Positions 1-5,155 are shown, counted from the stretch's first letter. The stretch is 5,155 nt of DNA from Desulfobacterales bacterium (GCA_022361135.1 JAKSBM010001006.1:1-5155); one strand, 5' to 3'. Notes: generated from the letters alone by a model not told the origin. Translations and numbers: made by a program.

Positions 1-1068
1 ATCGAAACCATGGAAGTGGCCTGGTCCAAATGCACCTGCTGCAACCGTTGCGGCATGTATTGCCCCCACGGCATTGACACCGGCATCATGTTCGGCTATC
101 TAAGGGGCCTGCTCTACCAGCAGGGCTTTGTGCCCTGGGAACTCAAGATCGGCGCGGGCATGCACAGGGTCTACCGGGCCCAGATGGATGTCACCGACGA
201 AGACTTTGTGGAAACCTTTGAGTGGATGGTGGAGGAATATGAGGAAGATTACCCCGGCATCACCGTGGCCGTGGACAAGGAAGAGGCCGACATCATGTAT
301 ACGGTCAACGCCCGGGAGGTGAAACACTATCCCGAGGATCTGGCCGAGGCCGCCATCCTCTTCCACATTGCCGGAGAGAACTGGACCATTCCCTCCAAGG
401 GATGGGAGGAAACCAGCCTTTCCATGTTTGCCGGGGACTGGGCCGCCTGCAAAATGCAGGTGGAAAGCGTATACGAAGCCATGGAGCGCCTGCGCCCCCA
501 ACGCATGGTGGGCACGGAATGCGGCCATGCCCACCGGGCCACCGTCATCGAAGGCCCCTATTGGGCCGGACGCAAGGACGGGCAGACCCCGGTGGAGTCC
601 ATCCATTATGTGGAATGGCTGGCCGAAGCCCTAAGGCTGGGCAAGCTCAAGGTGGATCCGGCCAAACGCATACGTGAAAAGGTCACCCTCCAGGACTCCT
701 GCAACTATATCCGGAACCAGGGCCTGAAAAACGCCACCCGGGAAATCATGTCCCATATTGTGGAGCCGGGGTACTTTGTTGAAATGGACCCCAGCAAGGA
801 ACATAACTATTGCTGCGGCGGCGGCGGGGGATTCAACGGCATCGGCCTCTACCGGAAACAAAGGAACCAGGGGCTGAAAAAGAAGCGGGATCAGATCCTG
901 GACACGGGAGCCAAACTGGTCATCGCCCCCTGCCACAACTGCTGGGATGCCATCCGGGATCTGGAAGAAGAGTTTGAAATCGGGATCAGGTGGTCCTTTT
1001 TAAAACCCCTGCTCATTAAGATGCTCATCATCCCCGACCACCTCAAACCCCAGGATGACGATGAATAA
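1..1068 (+). CDS. HmcF/TmcB/DsrK-type (Fe-S)-binding CCG-domain protein, 5' partial
   Basis: The reading frame is open from base 1, so the true start lies upstream; an ATG at base 10 is internal. Numbering from base 1, a ferredoxin-type motif C-x2-C-x2-C-x3-C-P (Cys11, 14, 17, 21) binds one [4Fe-4S] cluster. A C-terminal CCG domain follows: Cys234, Cys271-Cys272 in CCGGGGG, and C-H-N-C at 311-314. This is the heterodisulfide-reductase-type site of HdrD, DsrK, HmcF and TmcB. The first CCG repeat is degenerate (one Cys in GTECGHAH near 174). There are no membrane helices, and the tail is acidic. HmcF is about 460 residues, so roughly 100 residues, probably including a first Fe-S motif, are missing. 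Such proteins are cytoplasmic subunits of membrane complexes linking periplasmic cytochrome c or quinone to cytoplasmic thiol or sulfur chemistry. The Rrf2 gene downstream favours HmcF, but TmcB cannot be excluded. Confidence 0.85.
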   Translation: METMEVAWSKCTCCNRCGMYCPHGIDTGIMFGYLRGLLYQQGFVPWELKIGAGMHRVYRAQMDVTDEDFVETFEWMVEEYEEDYPGITVAVDKEEADIMYTVNAREVKHYPEDLAEAAILFHIAGENWTIPSKGWEETSLSMFAGDWAACKMQVESVYEAMERLRPQRMVGTECGHAHRATVIEGPYWAGRKDGQTPVESIHYVEWLAEALRLGKLKVDPAKRIREKVTLQDSCNYIRNQGLKNATREIMSHIVEPGYFVEMDPSKEHNYCCGGGGGFNGIGLYRKQRNQGLKKKRDQILDTGAKLVIAPCHNCWDAIRDLEEEFEIGIRWSFLKPLLIKMLIIPDHLKPQDDDE

Positions 1069-1077
1069 AATATAAAA

Positions 1078-1101
1078 GGCCGTTGCCGTCCCCCAACGGC
1101 C
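1078..1101 (-). terminator. GC-rich hairpin with U-rich tail on the minus strand
   Basis: Two perfect 8-base arms, GGCCGTTG (1078-1085) and CAACGGCC (1094-1101), enclose an 8-base loop. Read on the minus strand, the stem is followed at once by TTTTATATTTTATT, the layout of an intrinsic terminator. Read on the plus strand there is no U tract directly after it; the nearest T run is about 15 bases on (1117-1121). It therefore looks like a stop for leftward transcripts. For the Fe-S gene and the Rrf2 gene it may act only as a 3'-end stabiliser or partial attenuator, leaving them cotranscribed. The hairpin is plain in the sequence; its direction of action is inferred. Confidence 0.45.
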
Positions 1102-1126
1102 CTGAACATAATAAGGTTTTTCACCT

Positions 1127-1609
1127 GTGAGACTCACCACCAAAAGTCGATATGGTACACGCCTGATTCTGGATCTCGGGGTCTATGGTGAGGAGAAACC
1201 CGTCCCCCTCGGGGATGTGGCCAAACGTCAAAACATCTCTCTTAAATATCTGGAACAACTTACGGTGAAGTTGAAAAAAGCCGGCCTCATCCGCAGCCAG
1301 CGGGGAGCAGCCGGCGGCCACCAACTGGCCAAGGAGCCCGAGGACATCACCATTGGCATGATTGTCCGTGCCCTGGAAGGTCACACCCGGCTCACCGATT
1401 GTGCCGAAGATCAGCAAAGTGTTTGCGGCGTCTGCAACAAGGCCGGAGACTGCCTCTCCCGCTGGGTCTGGATCAAGGCCTCCGATGCCATGTTCGACTG
1501 CCTGGACAGCATCTCCGTGGAACAATTGCTCACCATGGCCCGGGAGGGGGAGTCCCCCAATTGCCAAGGCCAGCACCAAGGGAAGATGGATTTCAAATTA
1601 CCGGATTAG
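1127..1609 (+). CDS. Rrf2-family transcriptional regulator with cysteine cluster
   Basis: This 160-residue protein has the usual Rrf2/IscR length and starts with the family signature MRLTTKSRYGTRLILDL. A winged helix-turn-helix spans about residues 10-68, with the family motifs ISLKYLEQL, LKKAGLIRSQRG and the GGHQLAK wing. Cysteines at 92, 100, 103 and 109 lie in the region that holds an Fe-S cluster in IscR (Cys92, 98, 104), with wider spacing; Cys125 and Cys146 are extra. It is a cytoplasmic DNA-binding dimer, probably sensing redox, iron or Fe-S status. The start is GTG at 1127, the only start in frame that keeps the N-terminal signature, with a modest AAGG at 1113-1116 ten bases upstream. 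The gene lies 58 bases after the CCG-domain Fe-S gene, as rrf2 follows hmcF (with rrf1 between) in Desulfovibrio vulgaris, so it may control that operon. Cluster binding is inferred. Confidence 0.92.
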   Translation: MRLTTKSRYGTRLILDLGVYGEEKPVPLGDVAKRQNISLKYLEQLTVKLKKAGLIRSQRGAAGGHQLAKEPEDITIGMIVRALEGHTRLTDCAEDQQSVCGVCNKAGDCLSRWVWIKASDAMFDCLDSISVEQLLTMAREGESPNCQGQHQGKMDFKLPD

Positions 1610-1624
1610 CCCTGGGCTTACCCA

Positions 1625-2227
1625 TCAATTCAATCGGTTTTTATGATCGGGATAATGGTGGATTAAGCAATCCGGACAAATGCCGTGGCTGAATTTTAGA
1701 CGGCCGTGCTCGGCAAAGAAATGTTCCAAACGCTCCCAGCGTTCATCCCGGTTTCGAATCCGGGAACAATGCATGCAAATGGGAAGTACATCGGACTGGA
1801 GTGCCCGGGTATTTTCCAATGCCCGTTCCAGATCCACCAATTGTTTATTCATGGCCCGGGAGGCATGGTTGAGTTCCTGGTTCATGGCCAACAACTCCCG
1901 GCCCAACAAATCCTGGTCAGCCACATTGCGATGGCCGAATGCCAATACCCCGTCCCCCGCCCTCCGAAAGATAAACTCAAAACTCTCGGGCCTTCGGTTC
2001 CGGGTATCCAGGGTGATGAGCTGGGGTGGTGCCCCGTGGGCCAGGGCCGCCCCCAGGCTGAATTGATTTTGGAAATCCAAAATCACATCGGAAAAAAAGG
2101 TCCCTTCCCGATTCCGGCCCAGCAGCACCCGGCCATGTTCATTCATCTCCAGAATCCGCCCCCGGCCATCCATCTCCATAAAAATCACGGGGGCGTGCTC
2201 CCGGACGTAGCGTTCAAAGGGAGTCAT
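1625..2227 (-). CDS. PAS-domain protein with coiled coil and C-terminal CxxC/CxxC module
   Basis: The product has 200 residues from the ATG at 2227. Residues about 5-104 look like a PAS fold (HAPVIFMEMDGRGRILEMNE, then a GRNREGTFFSDVI segment and strands ending FGHRNVADQ). A heptad-like helix at about 103-142 suggests a coiled coil. The C-terminal 50 residues carry the module LPICMHC ... KFSHGICPDC (Cys151, 154, 184, 187), common at the end of PAS, GAF and receiver proteins of Geobacter and sulfate reducers. Four cysteines in two CxxC pairs suggest Zn or another metal. No kinase, cyclase or DNA-binding domain is present, so it is a sensor or adaptor. An ATG five codons upstream (2242) is less likely: the start at 2227 has GGAG nine bases before it and overlaps the upstream stop as ATGA. 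It is the last gene of a three-gene operon, ending 15 bases from the convergent Rrf2 gene. The PAS ligand is unknown. Confidence 0.82.
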   Translation of the reverse strand: MTPFERYVREHAPVIFMEMDGRGRILEMNEHGRVLLGRNREGTFFSDVILDFQNQFSLGAALAHGAPPQLITLDTRNRRPESFEFIFRRAGDGVLAFGHRNVADQDLLGRELLAMNQELNHASRAMNKQLVDLERALENTRALQSDVLPICMHCSRIRNRDERWERLEHFFAEHGRLKFSHGICPDCLIHHYPDHKNRLN

Positions 2228-2880
2228 GGGGCAATGCTCCATTCCCCACCCGGAGAGAGGCGATGGTCCAGAATATCCAGGCCCGGGATATATTCAATAT
2301 TCCCATGGGCCTTTAGAAAGTCGGTACTTCCCCATTGAAAGGCCTGCCCCCCCACCACCAGGTCCAGCTGGGAAAAATTTCCTCGAACCGTTTCTATGGT
2401 CCTTTGGAGATCGGGAACATTGAAATAGACACTGAGTGAAAGGCCCAGAAGCCGGGGTTTTTCTTCATCAATGAAATTGAGCAAATGGGCGGACGGGGTG
2501 TTGGCCCCGACGAAATGGGCATCCCATCCATGCATCTGGAACATATCGGCCACCATGCGCCCCCCCACCTGGTGGAATTCATTGGCCACACAGGCAATCA
2601 CCACCTTTTCATCCCCGGGTTTCTCCCGGAACAGCAGGGGGTAGGTCAAATTGAACAGCCCTTCGGTGATGGCCGTGGCCAGGTGCTCCCGGGCCACGGA
2701 TATCTCATTGAGTTCCCAAAGCGCCCCCACCTGGTAAAGGCTTTTCTGGAACAACTCCAGATAAATGGTTTTCAACGGGGTTCCCGTATTGAGAAGCCGC
2801 TTGACAATATCGGCACATTCCCTGCGCTCCCCCTTGAGCAAATGGGTGAAATAGATATGGTAAATTTCCCTGGAAATCAT
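2224..2880 (-). CDS. Stand-alone cobalamin-binding sensor protein, CarH-like AdoCbl domain without HTH
   Basis: The product has 218 residues. Residues 1-85 form a helical bundle like the cap of methionine synthase and CarH, and 92-210 a Rossmann-like B12-binding domain. The B12 loop is E-F-H-Q-V-G (101-106), a form of DxHxxG with His103 as likely lower cobalt ligand, followed by VGANTPS (124-130) and VVGGQAF (175-181). The cap has W55-x9-E65-H66, the Wx9EH signature that in CarH covers the adenosyl group of adenosylcobalamin. CarH has a His right after this Trp (His132 in Thermus), which binds cobalt after light exposure; here it is Glu56. There is no MerR-type DNA-binding domain, so output must pass through partners, probably the flanking gene products. 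The start ATG at 2880 has AAAGGA eight bases upstream and overlaps the previous stop by four bases. It could also be a corrinoid protein for methyl transfer, but Wx9EH and the PAS neighbour favour sensing. Confidence 0.85.
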   Translation of the reverse strand: MISREIYHIYFTHLLKGERRECADIVKRLLNTGTPLKTIYLELFQKSLYQVGALWELNEISVAREHLATAITEGLFNLTYPLLFREKPGDEKVVIACVANEFHQVGGRMVADMFQMHGWDAHFVGANTPSAHLLNFIDEEKPRLLGLSLSVYFNVPDLQRTIETVRGNFSQLDLVVGGQAFQWGSTDFLKAHGNIEYIPGLDILDHRLSPGGEWSIAP

Positions 2881-3344
2881 TCATTGGATCCTTTTTTTCC
2901 ACCGGGGTGGACAGCGGTGTCGGTGAGACGGGTAAACGCGGGCACATGGTCGGCCAGCCAACGATAAAAGGGGGCCACCTGATCAAAGGCCTCCCGGGGT
3001 AAATTTTCCTCCAGGACCTGGATCCAGATTTTAATATTTACATCCCAGTATCGGGGTTTGAACCCATGGGCACGATAGGTGCGAAAAACCCAGATCACGC
3101 TTTCCACCAGCACTGCGGGCTGGAAGGCCTTGAACATGGAAATCATGAACCGGGCAAAATTCCCATTGTTATTCCAGGCCATGTCGGCCTTTCCCGGACC
3201 AATGAAGGTTTCCATATCCCCCCGCTCTTCCAGGCGTCGACTGCACAGGGAAATCAACTCTCCCAGGCGGCGTTCAAAGATCGCTATGGTATCCGGGGAA
3301 GGGGGAACCAAAGATTTTGCAGAGGCTGTCAATTGATCTTTCAT
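2877..3344 (-). CDS. Conserved-looking small helical protein of unknown function, first gene of sensory operon
   Basis: The product has 155 residues. I do not recognise a named family. The sequence appears almost wholly alpha-helical: helices are likely at about 18-42, 60-74, 76-94, 98-113 and 117-133, with many aromatic residues (WVFRTYRAHGF, RYWDVNIKIWIQVLEENL, PFYRWLADHVPAF). The 130-140-residue helical core is the size of a globin-like or four-helix sensor domain. That fold is a guess, and no haem or bilin ligand can be assigned. There is no signal peptide or membrane segment; the C-terminal tail is polar (PGGKKGSNE). The ATG at 3344 has a strong GGAGG five bases upstream. It leads the operon, and its TGA overlaps the start of the cobalamin protein (ATGA), which suggests fixed stoichiometry and a physical partner. 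Reading-frame integrity, a strong ribosome site and both couplings support it as a real gene. Confidence 0.75.
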   Translation of the reverse strand: MKDQLTASAKSLVPPSPDTIAIFERRLGELISLCSRRLEERGDMETFIGPGKADMAWNNNGNFARFMISMFKAFQPAVLVESVIWVFRTYRAHGFKPRYWDVNIKIWIQVLEENLPREAFDQVAPFYRWLADHVPAFTRLTDTAVHPGGKKGSNE

Positions 3345-3348
3345 TTTT

Positions 3349-3360
3349 CCTCCATGGAGG
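3349..3360 (-). promoter_or_regulatory. 12-base palindrome covering the ribosome site of the leftward operon
   Basis: CCTCCATGGAGG is a perfect palindrome. Its downstream half (minus strand) is the GGAGG that precedes the ATG at 3344 by five bases. It could pair in the mRNA or serve as a dyad, either of which would limit translation or transcription of the first sensory gene. A 12-base palindrome with no loop is a poor RNA hairpin, so the functional reading is weak. Confidence 0.35.
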
Positions 3361-3616
3361 GAAAGGTATTATCAACGAAAAACACAGACACGGCACACAC
3401 AAATGGAGTCAAAGTCCAATTAAATACAAGGCGAATTAAAATTACAAGAAAAAGGTATAAATATGACTAGACAAAGACCCTATTCCACCCCATTACACCC
3501 CCCAAAAGACCCATGGGAGCCACCTAGTTAGGCGCCTTAATTATTCCATTTTATCAATTACTTATTTCCCCACCCAACGCCCCTAAAATTGCCGACTCCC
3601 ACAATGTGGTTTTCCA

Positions 3617-3645
3617 TTGACTTTAGTAATTCTGCTTAGTAGCAT
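3617..3645 (+). promoter_or_regulatory. Candidate sigma-70 promoter for hysBA
   Basis: TTGACT (3617-3622, 5 of 6 to consensus) is separated by 17 bases from TAGCAT (3640-3645, 4 of 6). Transcription would start near 3652, giving a leader of about 120 bases before hysB. It was the best sigma-70-like pair I found on this strand of the intergenic region. Sulfate-reducer promoters are not always consensus-like, so this is tentative. Confidence 0.4.
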
Positions 3646-3699
3646 GCACCAGCAATTTGTACGTATTACCGGAATCCTGATAGACGATTTGAGCCGAAC

Positions 3700-3719
3700 C
3701 AGTTCCTGACTTGGAACTG
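3700..3719 (+). promoter_or_regulatory. Stem-loop or dyad in the hysB leader
   Basis: CAGTTCC (3700-3706) and GGAACTG (3713-3719) are perfect inverted arms of seven bases around a six-base spacer. The element ends 55 bases before the hysB start, so it would be a hairpin in the leader RNA if transcription begins near 3652, or an operator dyad for a dimeric regulator. No U tract follows directly, so it is not a standard terminator; a T8 run lies 24 bases further on. Confidence 0.4.
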
Positions 3720-3774
3720 AGACATAGGAATAGCGTTAGAGTGTTTTTTTTAAAACAGCATCAAGGAGGTGCCC

Positions 3775-4731
3775 GTGAAAGACGAACAAAGGTTGCCTGA
3801 CACGCAACAAGGGAAACCCGGTGTTTCCCGGCGTAGTTTCCTCAAGGCCATTACCGGAACGGCAGCCGGTATTGGAATCTCTCAAATGTTTAATCCCGCC
3901 CTGGTGAAAGCCCTTGAAAAAGGCTTGAAGCGGCATCCTGTCCTCTGGATCCAAGGACAAGGCTGCACCGGTTGCTCCGTTTCCCTGCTCAACAGCTCCG
4001 AACCCTCCATCGCCGACGTCCTGTTGAAGGTGATCAGCCTTCAATTCCATCCCTCGGTCATGGCCAGTGAAGGTGAAATTTCCATGGAAAACCTTTACGC
4101 CGTTGCCAAGGAATACAAGGGACGGTTCTCCCTGGTGGTCGAAGGCGCCATTCCCGTTGCCGAAGACGGGAAATATTGTATCGTTGGTGAAATGGGCCAT
4201 AAAGAACTGAGCATGGTCGACCTGGTCAACGACCTGGGCCCCATGGCCGGCTCTACCCTGGCCGTGGGCACCTGTGCTTGCTACGGCGGCATCCCTGCAG
4301 CCGAAGGCAATGTCACCGGCGCCACCGGCGTCATGGACTTTTACAAGTCCGAAGGCATCAAAACCCCGGTGGTCAATATCCCCGGCTGCCCCCCCCATCC
4401 GGACTGGATCGTGGGATCCATCGCCCATCTGCTGACCCAGGGAATTCCCGAACTGGACGGCGACGGACGGCCCGTACTCTTCTTTGGCGAAAACATCCAC
4501 GAAAATTGCCCCCGTGTGGAAGAATATGATGAAAGCTACCATGCCGCCAATCTCTCCGATCCCAAGGGCTGCCGAATGGACCTGGGCTGCAAGGGACCGG
4601 ACGTATATGCCGATTGTTACAAACGCAAATGGAACGGCGGCATGAACTGGTGTGTGGACAACTCCGTTTGTATCGGTTGCGTGGAGCCGGGTTTCCCCGA
4701 TGAATTCTCTCCCTTTTACGAACCCGCTTAA
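3775..4731 (+). CDS. hysB: Periplasmic [NiFeSe] hydrogenase small subunit, Tat-exported
   Basis: This 318-residue protein carries electrons through three Fe-S clusters from the large-subunit active site to cytochrome c. A Tat motif SRRSFLK (18-24) and a short hydrophobic stretch form the export signal. Proximal cluster: Cys64, Cys67 (GCTGCS), Cys167 (GTCACYGG), Cys205 (PGCPPHP). Distal: His242, Cys245 (IHENCP), Cys266, Cys272. Medial: Cys281, Cys293, Cys299, Cys302. Cys293, in NWCV, sits where standard [NiFe] enzymes have Pro (NWPV). The medial cluster should thus be [4Fe-4S], as in [NiFeSe] enzymes, and the sequence also follows HysB closely (VLWIQGQGCTGCSVSLLN, VMASEGE). The start is GTG at 3775, with AAGGAGG ending five bases before it; a GTG at 3769 overlaps that ribosome site and is rejected. 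hysA follows after 28 bases. Cysteine set and length are complete. Confidence 0.95.
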   Translation: MKDEQRLPDTQQGKPGVSRRSFLKAITGTAAGIGISQMFNPALVKALEKGLKRHPVLWIQGQGCTGCSVSLLNSSEPSIADVLLKVISLQFHPSVMASEGEISMENLYAVAKEYKGRFSLVVEGAIPVAEDGKYCIVGEMGHKELSMVDLVNDLGPMAGSTLAVGTCACYGGIPAAEGNVTGATGVMDFYKSEGIKTPVVNIPGCPPHPDWIVGSIAHLLTQGIPELDGDGRPVLFFGENIHENCPRVEEYDESYHAANLSDPKGCRMDLGCKGPDVYADCYKRKWNGGMNWCVDNSVCIGCVEPGFPDEFSPFYEPA

Positions 4732-4759
4732 TCCCCAAAAACCTTAAGGAGGTTTTATT

Positions 4760-5155
4760 ATGGCAGGCTGTACCCCCCAAGCCAATATGTCCGGGGCCGG
4801 AAAAAAGATCAAAATCGGCATTGATCCGGTGACCCGTATTGAAGGTCATTTAAAGGCAGAAGTGGAAGTGAAGGACGGCGTTGTTGTGGACGCCAAAGTC
4901 TCCGGCGGCATGTACCGGGGATTTGAACAAATTCTCAAGGGCCGGGACCCCCGGGATGCCACCCAGATCACCCAGCGCATCTGCGGCGTCTGCCCCACGG
5001 CCCATGCCACGGCCTCATCCCTGGCCCTGGACGATGCATTTGGGGTCGAACTCACGGACAATGGCCGCATCGCCCGGAACCTGATCCTGGGCGCCAACTA
5101 TCTCCAGTCCCATATTCTTCATTTTTACCATCTGGCGGCCCTGGACTATGTGAAC
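4760..5155 (+). CDS. hysA: [NiFeSe] hydrogenase large subunit, 3' partial
   Basis: The first 132 codons are present and the frame runs off the window. This subunit holds the Ni-Fe site that splits or forms H2. Visible family marks are IDPVTRIEGH (21-30), with the glutamate used in proton transfer, SGGMYRGFE, GRDPRDATQI and the L1 motif RICGVCPTAH (73-82), whose Cys75 and Cys78 bind the metals. The segment ANYLQSHILHFYHLAALDYV closely resembles Desulfovibrio/Desulfomicrobium HysA. The C-terminal motif that would show selenocysteine is outside the window, so the Se assignment rests on similarity and on hysB. There is no signal peptide; export would be by the Tat signal of HysB. The N-terminus MAGCTP resembles that of D. 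vulgaris HysA, which is lipidated despite lacking a normal lipoprotein signal. ATG at 4760 has AAGGAGG (4746-4752) seven bases upstream. Confidence 0.93.
   Translation, partial: MAGCTPQANMSGAGKKIKIGIDPVTRIEGHLKAEVEVKDGVVVDAKVSGGMYRGFEQILKGRDPRDATQITQRICGVCPTAHATASSLALDDAFGVELTDNGRIARNLILGANYLQSHILHFYHLAALDYVN

Larger units (their letters stand above)
3345..3774. promoter_or_regulatory. Divergent intergenic control region between sensory operon and hysBA
   Basis: These 430 bases hold no convincing gene: short frames have no ribosome site and no coding character, and the composition is more AT-rich than the flanks. It must contain promoters for both the leftward operon and the rightward hydrogenase operon. 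Visible elements are a palindrome at the leftward ribosome site (3349-3360), a group of short palindromes at 3510-3537 (CCCATGGG, CCTAGTTAGG, AGGCGCCT), a sigma-70-like promoter at 3617-3645, a stem-loop at 3700-3719, and a run of eight T at 3744-3751. For the leftward operon the only -10-like box I saw near the gene is GATAAT (complement of 3368-3373), with no good -35 partner. I saw no sigma-54 -24/-12 pair. Confidence 0.6.

Noticed and set aside
100..606. 168-codon minus-strand frame opposite the Fe-S protein gene
   Set aside because: It mirrors a well-supported gene, and the predicted product has no domain features.
1613..1641. Small hairpin TGGG-ctta-CCCA followed by TTTTT as a terminator for the Rrf2 gene
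   Set aside because: The stem is only four bases and the T run starts 12 bases later; too weak to annotate.
2228..2242. Upstream ATG as the start of the PAS protein
   Set aside because: No usable ribosome site at the right distance; the ATG at 2227 has GGAG nine bases upstream and the ATGA overlap seen at the other junction.
1706..2338. 210-codon plus-strand frame opposite the PAS gene
   Set aside because: The Pro/His-rich product is typical of a reverse-frame artefact; the minus-strand genes have domains, ribosome sites and coupled starts.
2485..2967. 160-codon plus-strand frame opposite the cobalamin gene
   Set aside because: It is antisense to a protein with clear B12-binding motifs and has no ribosome site or family resemblance.
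3368..3373. GATAAT (minus strand) as -10 box of the leftward operon
   Set aside because: No acceptable -35 hexamer at 16-18 bases; kept only as a remark in the intergenic entry.
3066..3470. 134-codon plus-strand frame running into the intergenic region
   Set aside because: Mostly antisense to the helical protein, low-complexity C-terminal end, no ribosome site; treated as non-coding.
3510..3537. Recombination or attachment site suggested by clustered palindromes
   Set aside because: No integrase, direct repeat or mobile gene nearby; short palindromes may be chance or operator sites.
3769..3774. Upstream GTG as the start of hysB
   Set aside because: This GTG shares a base with the AAGGAGG ribosome site; the GTG at 3775 has correct spacing.
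3736..4542. 268-codon open frame on the minus strand opposite hysB
   Set aside because: It is antisense to a clear hydrogenase gene; its Gly/His/Asp-rich product has no recognisable domain, and there is no ribosome site.

Overview
The window reads as chromosomal DNA of a sulfate-reducing or related deltaproteobacterium (Desulfobacterota). Two gene neighbourhoods point there independently. One is a HmcF/TmcB/DsrK-type iron-sulfur electron-transfer subunit followed by an Rrf2-family regulator, which is the arrangement from which the Rrf2 family takes its name (the Desulfovibrio hmc operon). The other is a periplasmic hydrogenase pair whose sequence matches the [NiFeSe] type (HysB/HysA). No tRNA, rRNA, CRISPR array, insertion sequence or integrase was seen.

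Layout. Bases 1-1068 (+) hold the 3' part of a CCG-domain Fe-S protein, cut by the window edge. A GC-rich hairpin lies at 1078-1101, and an Rrf2-type regulator with a cysteine cluster follows at 1127-1609 (+). Fifteen bases later this unit converges on a minus-strand operon running from 3344 to 1625. In transcription order that operon encodes a small helical protein of unknown function (3344-2877), a stand-alone cobalamin-binding protein with CarH-like AdoCbl signatures (2880-2224), and a PAS protein with a C-terminal CxxC/CxxC module (2227-1625). Both junctions are 4-base ATGA overlaps, so the three proteins are probably made together. About 430 bases without a gene (3345-3774) hold the divergent control region. 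Then come hysB (3775-4731, +) and the start of hysA (4760 to the window end, +).

How the parts fit. HysAB would oxidise (or make) H2 outside the cytoplasmic membrane and pass electrons to periplasmic cytochrome c. Membrane complexes such as Hmc or Tmc, to which the first gene probably belongs, carry electrons from that cytochrome pool to the cytoplasm. Rrf2 probably senses redox or Fe-S status and controls the neighbouring electron-transfer genes. The minus-strand cassette looks like a sensory module (cobalamin and possibly light, plus a PAS input) with no DNA-binding or kinase domain of its own. It is the least explained and most interesting part of the window. Its link to the divergent hydrogenase operon is an inference from position only.
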